Shown in pieces: positions 26,503 through 34,375 of a stretch of DNA of 40,332 bases. The stretch comes from a bacterium (GTDB taxonomy: Bacteria > Margulisbacteria > Marinamargulisbacteria > SXXA01). The notes under the pieces are model-generated. The model ran no database searches and had not been told where the DNA came from. It saw only the letters and a program-made list of their open reading frames with translations. How positions within the stretch are numbered: position 1 is the stretch's first letter; the number at the start of each line of letters is the position of its first letter. The translations under genes were made by a program, and so were the position numbers. The DNA is taken from contig CANIAP010000011.1 in assembly GCA_947465765.1 (NCBI GenBank), forward strand, positions 1 through 40,332. The letters run 5' to 3'.

Positions 26503-28206
26503 ATGGCAAATAATTTACTTTCAATTTTTGATTCCAACGGTAAGCCATCTCGCGAAATTCTTTCGTTGATCACCGAAGCAACATTAAATCAATTCCCCAC
26601 CATTCATCAGTATCTTCACGACAACAATCTTAGTGTCGATGCCAAGCAGTTAGCAAGGTTACGGGCATACATACAAAATAGCCTTGCAGACCAATGCCGA
26701 AAGCATGCGTTTGTTATGTATCGGTTATTTGAATCATCGGGTAATTGGAACGATGGTCCCGACTATCAAGTCAAACTATCTTTTGGCAAAAATTTACTTA
26801 AACTCTCACCGGCCGATTCATTCGAATACGAACATTTGGCAAAATTCGAAGAGCTTATCAAAGAAGCGTATTCTGAATTTGGGCTAACGACCAAGACCGA
26901 ATCAGCCATTCAACTGGACTTTAACAACTGGCGCCCTACCCTATTTGGGAAACAATATCCACTCCAAAAAAACAATGTAGTGAATAAACTCCTTCATTTT
27001 GTGGGATCAAAATACGTCCTCCACATGACCAAATACAAAAAAGGGATAGCCGTCATTTGGGGACATGCAAAAATAAAGAAAATTGGAATCTACACGATCA
27101 CCCGATTTACAGACGAACTCATCCGTAGCCCCAGTTTCCCCGTCGCCAACGCAGCCAGCGTCCTCGATAACGAAATTATGACCCGTCAGGAATCCATGCG
27201 GACGGTGTTTCACCAAAAATGGGCCCCTATTATTACGTCTGAGTATGAAGACTGGCGAGTCCAAGAAGATCCGTACTGGAATATATCCTACGGCATCCGC
27301 CAACATACACTTCGTCTGTATAACTGGGCCGAGGCAAGCGATTTGCCCCGTATTGAAGATGAATTGGTTCAAGAAATGGAAGAGAGCATTATCTACCATG
27401 AGATTGGACACACCGTTATTCGGGAAATATTTTTACCCATTGAAAATATTGGAATTGGCCTCGGCGCAACCCAATACAACTGCTATTTTTACGATGGCAT
27501 TTATGAGCTATTAGCGGATTTTGCACCCAAACACAAATTAGGGCACGGTGCGATGGCCCAGATGATCAAAATAAGCAAAACATCCCCCACCAGAGCTGAA
27601 CGGATGTTCTATACCTATCTATCCGACGTATGGTTCTTTGATACCGAAGACAAGTTTATGTATGACTACGCAAGTCTGGCGGTCCTGTGCATGCTACGGT
27701 ACATCAAAGATGACCGAAGCATTGATTTTACAGCAATGGCCAAAGACATTACGTATCAAGAAGACCGAACTCAGAAAAAACAACTCACGATGATCGAACG
27801 GGTCCAAGAACTCTTTATTTGGGACACCGACGAAATTGGCAGCATCGCAAAAAAAACAAATTTTCAAATTGATGATGTCACATGGTCATTTCAGCAAATG
27901 GTCAAAGACCGACTACATCAGGCCCGCAAAACCTATCCGGAAATTGACCCCGAAGGATATCATTTCCTCCAACCATTCTGGACCAATATGTATTCCTATT
28001 TTCATCACTTCACCGGCGAAGAACAAAAGGTTCGTAATCTACTAACCCAATCCGTCAAAAAGAATTTAATGAAATTCTTAGTATTGTCTTGTGGCCGAAA
28101 AAAAGCGGAAGACTATCAATTTGATCACATGAAATACATTGTCGATCGATGCTTTGAAGTGGGGCTAGTGGCATACCCCACCAATTCTCGGTCCATCATT
28201 TCATAA
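26503..28206 (+). CDS. Putative zinc metalloprotease, HExGH type (copy A)
   Basis: The 567-residue protein is not one I recognise as a named family. It has YHEIGHTVI with H299-E300-xx-H303, the zincin signature, and E335 in YELLAD 32 residues later, placed as the third zinc ligand of a gluzincin. A conserved block RMFYTYLSDVWFFDTEDKFMYDY (367-389) is shared with its tandem paralogue. There is no signal peptide or membrane segment, so it is either cytosolic or secreted by a signal-independent route. I start at ATG 26503; the in-frame GTG at 26491 lies in the hairpin stem. The stop is one base before the next gene. Protease activity is inferred from the motif alone. Confidence 0.72.
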   Translation: MANNLLSIFDSNGKPSREILSLITEATLNQFPTIHQYLHDNNLSVDAKQLARLRAYIQNSLADQCRKHAFVMYRLFESSGNWNDGPDYQVKLSFGKNLLKLSPADSFEYEHLAKFEELIKEAYSEFGLTTKTESAIQLDFNNWRPTLFGKQYPLQKNNVVNKLLHFVGSKYVLHMTKYKKGIAVIWGHAKIKKIGIYTITRFTDELIRSPSFPVANAASVLDNEIMTRQESMRTVFHQKWAPIITSEYEDWRVQEDPYWNISYGIRQHTLRLYNWAEASDLPRIEDELVQEMEESIIYHEIGHTVIREIFLPIENIGIGLGATQYNCYFYDGIYELLADFAPKHKLGHGAMAQMIKISKTSPTRAERMFYTYLSDVWFFDTEDKFMYDYASLAVLCMLRYIKDDRSIDFTAMAKDITYQEDRTQKKQLTMIERVQELFIWDTDEIGSIAKKTNFQIDDVTWSFQQMVKDRLHQARKTYPEIDPEGYHFLQPFWTNMYSYFHHFTGEEQKVRNLLTQSVKKNLMKFLVLSCGRKKAEDYQFDHMKYIVDRCFEVGLVAYPTNSRSIIS

Positions 28207-28207
28207 C

Positions 28208-29782
28208 GTGCCGCCATTGGACGTTCAATTGTCCTCTGACATTATTTCTCGCTACACCTCATTAGATCACTGGATAAGTGAATCCAACCCATCTAATCTC
28301 GATGCCCCGACAATCCAAACCCAAATCGAAACGGACCTCATTCGCCAGGCCACCTATTTTGCACTGCTGCAGTTTTGGCAGCATGAACAAACCGGCGTTT
28401 GGGGTGAGGTGGGTGAAGATGCCAGCCGCCTCTCATTTATTCGAATCATCCTCAATCTACCCGAAGATATGACGGTGGAATCGTCCCATATCAGTCAATT
28501 TAACACGCAGCTCCCCCAACTCTACGCCGATTTCAATATTACAGAAGTACCACTCCACGCAATCAAAGACCGGTTAGGAGAGTACCGATTTAGGTTGGCA
28601 GGTATGGAATTTCAGCTCCATGATTCCGAATGGATCAACCAATTGCTTCAATTTGTCGGATCCGACCTCTGTCTTCAATCAGGGGACTACGGCCACGAAC
28701 GGGAGCTTATCTTAGGCCACGGCCAAATACACCAGTGTGACGAATACCGCGTCGTCGACCTCACCACCGAGATCATGAGAACCGCAAATATGGTGACCTC
28801 TCTTGCCGCCGCGATCGGGCACAATCAAATTTTTGTCAGGCACATATCGCTCCAAGGAATTTTTCAGCTTAAATGGGAGTCGTTTATTTCTTATCCGTAT
28901 CCGTTTCATGACAGGACTGAATTTGAAGCCGGTCATCAACTCAAAAAACTCACCTGCGCTGCCTACGGCATTCGATCGAAGTCTGATCTCGCCGACCATA
29001 AATCCGAATTTTTAAAAGACATGCGAGAAAACATTCTCTTCCACGAGCTAGGCCACGCGGTAATCCAACACCGACTACTCCCACTCCGTATCGCCACATT
29101 TAGTGAAGCATCAAAAATCATTTCCCACCCCCTGATCCATAGTCTACTGGAGCTGTTAGCAGAGATTGCACCTCACAACGGCGCGATCCTAGGCCCCTTA
29201 TGGAATATCATCCAGGTTGCCAAAGAATCCCCATTACGGGCCACCCGAATGTTCTGGATGTACGTGTCCGACACCTGGTTTTTTGACACCCCAGACGACT
29301 ATATGTACTTCTATTCTGACCTCGTCGCGCTGACCTTTAGCACCGCAATCCATCCCGATGGGACGATGGACTTCGATCACTTTGAATCCGTCGTGTGGGG
29401 AGAAAACGGAATACTAAAAATGACGTTAGCCCACGTCGAGGCCCTGTGTGGCTCCATCATGTCGTCAATGGAATCCGTCATCTACCCTATAGAGGACCAA
29501 GAGATGTCGTTTACCCAAGCCAATAAATGGATTAAGAGAAAGATTGATGAAGAAAACGCCCAAGACTCCAGCGAGTACCTCCAACAAACGGCACAATGGC
29601 ACCAAGTATTAAATATTGCCCTTGAAAACAAAGAGTTTGAAGAACAAACCCTCAAAATGTTAGAGGAAAAGTCTCACCAGTTCATGGCCCTACTCGCAGA
29701 AAAAACCGGCTTTGCCGGTGAAAATCCACGACACAAGGTCATGGGTCGAATCTTAAACGCAAGGGTTACGATTTTTTGGTGA
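28208..29782 (+). CDS. Putative zinc metalloprotease, HExGH type (copy B)
   Basis: The 524-residue protein is a diverged paralogue of the preceding one. FHELGHAVI carries H279, E280 and H283; E315 in LELLAE lies exactly 32 residues after the second His, the same distance as in copy A. The block RMFWMYVSDTWFFDTPDDYMYFY (347-369) matches copy A, as does the upstream segment LLQFVGSDLCLQSGDY. The C-terminal regions differ in length. It starts at GTG 28208, one base after the copy A stop, and its 3' end overlaps the convergent mreB by 17 bases. Keeping both catalytic sites in both copies suggests each is active, perhaps on different substrates. Confidence 0.72.
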   Translation: MPPLDVQLSSDIISRYTSLDHWISESNPSNLDAPTIQTQIETDLIRQATYFALLQFWQHEQTGVWGEVGEDASRLSFIRIILNLPEDMTVESSHISQFNTQLPQLYADFNITEVPLHAIKDRLGEYRFRLAGMEFQLHDSEWINQLLQFVGSDLCLQSGDYGHERELILGHGQIHQCDEYRVVDLTTEIMRTANMVTSLAAAIGHNQIFVRHISLQGIFQLKWESFISYPYPFHDRTEFEAGHQLKKLTCAAYGIRSKSDLADHKSEFLKDMRENILFHELGHAVIQHRLLPLRIATFSEASKIISHPLIHSLLELLAEIAPHNGAILGPLWNIIQVAKESPLRATRMFWMYVSDTWFFDTPDDYMYFYSDLVALTFSTAIHPDGTMDFDHFESVVWGENGILKMTLAHVEALCGSIMSSMESVIYPIEDQEMSFTQANKWIKRKIDEENAQDSSEYLQQTAQWHQVLNIALENKEFEEQTLKMLEEKSHQFMALLAEKTGFAGENPRHKVMGRILNARVTIFW

Positions 29783-30809
29783 TGGATGAGCTAATCATCG
29801 ACATCAACGATTCCGTTTCCAAGATACGCCCGGTGCCAATGGCCACGCAAGATAAGGGATCTTCAGCTCTGCGAATCGCAATTCCCGTTTCCTCGGACAA
29901 ATATTTAACCAGTCCATGAAGTAACGAGCCCCCACCCGCCATTACAATTCCATGCTCCATAATATCGGCTGACAGTTCCGGTGGCGTCCGTTCCAGTGTC
30001 ATTTTAACTGTGTCTACGATCGCTGCAACCGGTTCGGACAACGCATCCCGAATTTCATAGGATGACAACGTAAACGTTCGTGGAAGACCGCTTAATAAAT
30101 CTCTACCCCGAACCGCTTGAGTCAATTCTTCATCAAATGGATATGCAGATCCAATATCAATTTTAATTTTCTCGGCCATCCGTTCGCCGATCAATAAATT
30201 ATAATTTTTTCGGCAATGGGCGATAATCGCATCGTCCAGCTCATTTCCGGCAATCCGGATCGAACGACAGGTCACAATGCCACCCAAAGAAATAACAGCG
30301 ACCTCGGTGGTCCCTCCACCAATATCTACGACCATCTGCCCCGTCGGTTGGTCGACGGCAAGCCCAGCGCCGACAGCCGCTGCCATTGGCTCATCTATTA
30401 AAAATGTTTCTTTCGCTCCGGCATTGTAAGAGGCGTCTAAAACGGCCCGCTTTTCGACATCAGTAATCCCCCAAGGAACCCCAATTAATACGCGGGGCCG
30501 GGAAATCCGTGATCCCGCAATGGCTTTTTTAACAAATTCCCGAATCATTTTTTCCGTAATGTCAAAATCGGCAATAACCCCATCCTTCATCGGACGGACC
30601 GCAATGATATTTCCGGGCGTACGTCCCACCATACTATACGCTTCTTGACCGATCGCCATGACCTGTCGGGTGGCCTTGTCCAAAGCCACAACAGACGGCT
30701 CCCGTACAACGATACCGACACCCCTGACGTAAACCACCGTATTCGCGGTACCTAAGTCGATGCCCATATCTTTAGAAAAATTTTTGAGAATACTATTCCA
30801 GATGCCCAT
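29766..30809 (-). CDS. mreB: Rod shape-determining actin homologue MreB
   Basis: Membrane-associated actin-like ATPase that guides sidewall peptidoglycan synthesis. The 347 residues carry the actin-fold phosphate loops DLGTANT (18-24) and DIGGGTTEV, the conserved VREPSVVA and PMKDGVIADF segments, LIDEPMAAAVGAGL, and the adenosine motif MAGGGSLL followed by EDPLSCVAIGTG. The short N-terminal tail (IWNSILKNF) could be the amphipathic membrane helix. SD GGAG is 5 bases upstream of the ATG. mreC and mreD are not adjacent downstream; the convergent metalloprotease gene is there instead. It follows maf by 22 bases in the same direction. Confidence 0.95.
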   Translation of the reverse strand: MGIWNSILKNFSKDMGIDLGTANTVVYVRGVGIVVREPSVVALDKATRQVMAIGQEAYSMVGRTPGNIIAVRPMKDGVIADFDITEKMIREFVKKAIAGSRISRPRVLIGVPWGITDVEKRAVLDASYNAGAKETFLIDEPMAAAVGAGLAVDQPTGQMVVDIGGGTTEVAVISLGGIVTCRSIRIAGNELDDAIIAHCRKNYNLLIGERMAEKIKIDIGSAYPFDEELTQAVRGRDLLSGLPRTFTLSSYEIRDALSEPVAAIVDTVKMTLERTPPELSADIMEHGIVMAGGGSLLHGLVKYLSEETGIAIRRAEDPLSCVAIGTGRILETESLMSMISSSITKKS

Positions 30810-30831
30810 CTTCGCTCCAGTTCACTATCAA

Positions 30832-31401
30832 TCAGCCATCTATACTATAGTTTTTTAGAATGCCTAACAACTGCACGATTGGTAACCCCATTACCGTATA
30901 ACGGCAACCAATCACCTTCTCGACAATCGGAAAGGTCTCATCTTGGACGCCATAGGCACCGGCTTTATCCAAAACGGGGGCCTCGCGGGAATATCGATCC
31001 ATGGCAGGACCCGTCATCGAACGAATCGTCACCGTCGCAATATCACTACGGGACAGGTTCCGATTGTGAACCGTATCCACTAGCCCAAACGCTGTAATTA
31101 CCTGATGAGATCGACCTTGAAGTCCCCCGATAATATCTCGGACATGCATCCGATCCCGAGGCTTTCCGATTACATGACCATCACAGACCACAATGGTATC
31201 CACCCCCAGAATAAGACCTGAGAAATCCCCAACACTCCTCACTGCCTTTTCAAGCGCCAGTCGCCGAACCGCCATCCGAAGCGACACAGCTGTCTCCAAA
31301 CATTCGTCTTCTAAACAATTCGGAATAACCTCAAACGGGATTCCAAATTGACTCAAAATATCAGATCGCCTCGGCGACGAAGACGCCAGAAACAATCGCA
31401 T
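30832..31401 (-). CDS. maf: Maf-family nucleotide pyrophosphatase
   Basis: Hydrolyses non-canonical or specific nucleoside triphosphates to monophosphates; homologues have been linked to septum inhibition. The 189 residues match the family: RLFLASSSPRRSDIL at the N-terminus, ALEKA, GVDTIVVCDGHVIGKP (the catalytic Asp region), LQGRSHQVITA and KAGAYGVQD near the end. I start at 31401 because AGGGGG lies 5 bases upstream; the longer open frame runs back into the SPOR gene. It sits 10 bases after that gene and just before mreB, a common envelope/division neighbourhood. Confidence 0.92.
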   Translation of the reverse strand: MRLFLASSSPRRSDILSQFGIPFEVIPNCLEDECLETAVSLRMAVRRLALEKAVRSVGDFSGLILGVDTIVVCDGHVIGKPRDRMHVRDIIGGLQGRSHQVITAFGLVDTVHNRNLSRSDIATVTIRSMTGPAMDRYSREAPVLDKAGAYGVQDETFPIVEKVIGCRYTVMGLPIVQLLGILKNYSIDG

Positions 31402-31411
31402 GGTCGCCCCC

Positions 31412-32164
31412 CTAAGGGGTAACAATCGACGCGTTAAAGCCTTTTCGCTGAAGATCGGCAACCATACCCTCGGCAACCGCAGTATTCCGAAACGCACCGA
31501 CCTGCAAAACCCATGAACTTCCTTGATCCTTAATATATACCGGATACCCTAATTTTTTCAGACGCGTTTCAATTTCAATGGCCTCACCATGGCTATTAAA
31601 TGTACCTGCAACCACCTTAAGCAATGCGCCTTTCAAGACAATGGGGGCTCGCTTTGGGGATCGTGCGACCACCGATTTTGAAGGCAGAGGAACCGAAGAT
31701 TTTTTTACAGATGCTGACTTTGGGGCAGGTCGAGAAATCGGAGCCGCATGAACAATTTTTGGAACGGATTTTTTGGAATGGTGTACTGCCGATTTTGAAG
31801 AATGAGACACAGACTTCGCTGAAGGGACTGGTGCCGGAGATGAAACGTCATCCTCGCGAGAGACATTAGATGACGCCTGAGCCAATAACGCTTCCATCTC
31901 GTGAATCAACCGTTTATTTTCTGTATCCACCTTTGAGGCATCAGAGTCTGGAACTGCGATATGAGCGGTAGCCACTTTGGCCTTAAAAAGAATCTTTGTA
32001 CCCCATTTAAAGGCAACTCCAAATAGCAATACCACAAGAATAACCACTCCGGCCGCAATCCACACCGAGCGATGTAACCCTTTGCGTCCGGGCCGTTTCT
32101 CCCTAAGGAGGTCACCTAGCCCATCATTGAACTCAAGATGGTCGTGTTGTTCTTGTTCCGACAT
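31412..32164 (-). CDS. SPOR-domain membrane protein, FtsN-like
   Basis: A bitopic cell-division-type protein of 250 residues. A basic cytoplasmic N-terminus precedes one transmembrane helix (34-52, VWIAAGVVILVVLLFGVAF), a long Ser/Lys/Pro-rich linker (90-178), and a C-terminal SPOR domain (about 180-250) with the pattern VVAGTF-x-x-x-x-E-A and WVLQVGAF-x-N-x-x-A. SPOR domains bind denuded glycan strands at the septum. The design matches FtsN or DedD, but the sequence is too diverged to name. No clear SD. It precedes maf and mreB. Confidence 0.85.
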   Translation of the reverse strand: MSEQEQHDHLEFNDGLGDLLREKRPGRKGLHRSVWIAAGVVILVVLLFGVAFKWGTKILFKAKVATAHIAVPDSDASKVDTENKRLIHEMEALLAQASSNVSREDDVSSPAPVPSAKSVSHSSKSAVHHSKKSVPKIVHAAPISRPAPKSASVKKSSVPLPSKSVVARSPKRAPIVLKGALLKVVAGTFNSHGEAIEIETRLKKLGYPVYIKDQGSSWVLQVGAFRNTAVAEGMVADLQRKGFNASIVTP

Positions 32165-32191
32165 AATCGCGCAGTTTACTTGAACATCCTA

Positions 32192-33310
32192 TTATTTTCC
32201 AGAAACTGACAAGAAGCGCACAATCTCTTCAGACATTGCAAGGGTATCTGAATAACCCAACTGGGTGAGTTTCCTCAGAAACGGGCCTTCAAACAAAAGA
32301 TAACTAATCAAGTCCGATGCTTCAGAATCGGTTCCAAGTCCCCGAATCAAATACCGAAGTAACGGAGGTGCCGACCCCACGTTAGCCATTGCCAGCGCGC
32401 CCAAATCGGCTTGCGGACGAATCATCAGTACCTCAATTTTTTTTAAGTCAAATGGGGGTGTTTCGCCCAATATATCGTTTATTCTAGTGAGTGATTCGTA
32501 ATCGTAGTCAACCGCGTCTAAAAGCACGAAATTCAACAAGACACTCAAAATACGAGCGAAACTCGGGTGCTGAGGCGGAGGTTCATTCGCACTATCTTTG
32601 GCACGCACCCCAATAACCAAGATCCGCTCTGCGCCTAAATGAATCGCCGGACTCATTGGTGTGTAATTTCGAAGACTTCCGTCTCCGTAATAATCCACAC
32701 CAATCCGAACTGGAGGAAACAAAATCGGAATGGCTGATGACGCCATGATATGTTTCGCGGTTAACACGGTTTCAACGCTGTCACGTCGTATTTTTTTCCA
32801 GGGGGTCACTACCTCGTTTGTATAATGAAACACCCGGCTATTTCCAGTCGTATAGTTGACCGACGTTAATGCCAGGGCCCTCACCAATCCGCTATCAATA
32901 TTTTTATGGATTTTTTCAAATTGAATTTCTCGTAATATCAACCTGAGTAACGGCGCCGTATCCAGAAGGGATCTCACTGCCTTTTTGTCGTATAACCCGC
33001 CAGTGCTGAGCTCCCAAATCCACCGAGACCCACGCCCCATTAATGATTTAAAATCAGTCCGAAAAATGTTTTCGGTAGATAAACCTTCCCAAAACTCAGC
33101 AAGTCGATGGGTGCCATATCCAAATTGGTCTGCGTTAGCGACTAGCCACGCCGCATTGAGCGCTCCGGCACTATTACCCACGAATATATCAAATGGTTTG
33201 GAAATACCATGATCTCGCGCAATTTCACCGAGGGCCCGAATAGCGCCCGCTTGATATGCGCCTCGCGCTCCGCCCCCTGTTAATACTATTGCTACGCGTG
33301 GTTTGCTCAT
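32192..33310 (-). CDS. Patatin-like phospholipase
   Basis: The 372-residue protein shows the Ser-Asp dyad of patatin lipid hydrolases: oxyanion loop GGGARGAYQAG (12-22), nucleophile elbow G45-N-S47-A-G49, and D210-G211 in YGDGSLRNYTP. Many homologues resemble the RssA or YlbK group of cytoplasmic or secreted bacterial patatins. There is no signal peptide. The C-terminal 150 residues are helical and include an unassigned region (LLNFVLLDAVDYDYESL). It lies between the 44-residue ORF upstream and the SPOR gene downstream, all on the minus strand, so a role in envelope phospholipid turnover is plausible. Confidence 0.9.
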   Translation of the reverse strand: MSKPRVAIVLTGGGARGAYQAGAIRALGEIARDHGISKPFDIFVGNSAGALNAAWLVANADQFGYGTHRLAEFWEGLSTENIFRTDFKSLMGRGSRWIWELSTGGLYDKKAVRSLLDTAPLLRLILREIQFEKIHKNIDSGLVRALALTSVNYTTGNSRVFHYTNEVVTPWKKIRRDSVETVLTAKHIMASSAIPILFPPVRIGVDYYGDGSLRNYTPMSPAIHLGAERILVIGVRAKDSANEPPPQHPSFARILSVLLNFVLLDAVDYDYESLTRINDILGETPPFDLKKIEVLMIRPQADLGALAMANVGSAPPLLRYLIRGLGTDSEASDLISYLLFEGPFLRKLTQLGYSDTLAMSEEIVRFLSVSGK

Positions 33311-33339
33311 GATGCCGTTCCATATCTGCCTCAGTTATC

Positions 33340-33474
33340 CTAGTTCAAACAAAATTCGTACACAATAGAAATATCGCCAAAATCCATCGTGTATTGCATC
33401 TTGTATATTTTTTTAATTTCATCGCTGCGACTTAGGTTTTTATCAATTATTATTTTAATATCTTGCTCGGACAT
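33340..33474 (-). CDS. Small ORF, 44 aa, upstream of the patatin gene
   Basis: Reading the minus strand from ATG at 33474 gives a 44-residue protein starting MSEQDIKIIIDKNLSRSDEI and ending IVYEFCLN. GGAGG stands 6-7 bases before the ATG, an excellent SD, and the codons continue to TAG at 33340 with 29 bases to the patatin start. The sequence is a charged helix followed by short strands. No family is recognised. It could be a small regulator or a translated leader. Confidence 0.5.
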   Translation of the reverse strand: MSEQDIKIIIDKNLSRSDEIKKIYKMQYTMDFGDISIVYEFCLN

Positions 33475-33552
33475 GAATCGCCTCCGGAAATTGTCATACT
33501 CATGGATTACCCGTTACCGAAGCACAACAAAACATCGAATAAACTAAATAAA

Positions 33553-33581
33553 TAGACTTGCAATAGGTCCATCGCTATAAT
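33553..33581 (+). promoter_or_regulatory. uppP promoter
   Basis: TAGACT (33553-33558), a 17-base spacer and a consensus TATAAT (33576-33581). The predicted start near 33588 is only about 5 bases before ATG 33593, and no SD precedes that ATG, so the mRNA is probably leaderless or nearly so. Confidence 0.5.
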
Positions 33582-33592
33582 GCGTCCCCATT

Positions 33593-34375
33593 ATGATTGC
33601 CAAAGCGATGCTACTCGGTGTAATCGAAGGACTCACCGAATTTATACCGATTTCGTCGACTGGCCATTTGATTTTGGCGGGTCACCTTCTGGCCTTCCCC
33701 GAGCCATTTGCCGCTACTTTTGACGTCGCAATACAGGCCGGAGCAATATCTGCAGCATTAGTGTTGTATTGGCCATTTTTCTCCCACTTTTTAAAACCAC
33801 GCCATTGGATTTCTAAAGATGCGAAACTAATTTTTATCAGCTGCATCCCCGCCGCCATTGTCGGTGTAGTCGCACATTCCATGATAAAAAAACTACTCTT
33901 CACCCCATTGTGGGTAGCGATAGCGTTTGTAGTCGGCGGTATTGCTCTATTGATTATTGAAAAAAAATGTATTCAAATCAAAGAAACTCCCGTTGCCGAG
34001 ATGACCTATAGGCAAGCACTTGCCGTCGGGGTCGCTCAATGCGCATCGTTATGGCCAGGGATGAGCAGATCAGGATCAGCAATCGCAGGTGGCCTGCTGT
34101 CAAAAATGGGATATCAAAGTAGTGCCCGCTACTCATTCCTGATCGCTGTTCCGCTTATTATAGCTGCATCAATATTTGACCTCGGGAAGTCAGGATTTTT
34201 ACTCACTAACGCCGAATGGATCGCGATTGGGGTCGGATTAATCACCTCATTTATTGTTGCCCTAGCATCCATCAAATTATTTCTTACCATTCTCAATCGG
34301 TTTCGATTGGTACCATTTGCATATTATAGAATCGGTATCGGATCCCTCATAATCCTAGTGGAGCTATTGAAGTGA
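33593..34375 (+). CDS. uppP: Undecaprenyl-diphosphatase UppP
   Basis: Integral membrane enzyme (BacA) that dephosphorylates undecaprenyl diphosphate to recycle the lipid carrier of peptidoglycan and other wall polymers. The 260 residues show the two family motifs: EGLTEFIPISSTGH (12-25, with the acidic and Ser/His active-site residues) and PGMSRSGSAI (155-164, with Ser158 and Arg159), amid seven to eight hydrophobic helices. The length is typical. The 3' end overlaps the next gene by four bases (GTGA). It could raise bacitracin resistance, as in other bacteria. Confidence 0.96.
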   Translation: MIAKAMLLGVIEGLTEFIPISSTGHLILAGHLLAFPEPFAATFDVAIQAGAISAALVLYWPFFSHFLKPRHWISKDAKLIFISCIPAAIVGVVAHSMIKKLLFTPLWVAIAFVVGGIALLIIEKKCIQIKETPVAEMTYRQALAVGVAQCASLWPGMSRSGSAIAGGLLSKMGYQSSARYSFLIAVPLIIAASIFDLGKSGFLLTNAEWIAIGVGLITSFIVALASIKLFLTILNRFRLVPFAYYRIGIGSLIILVELLK

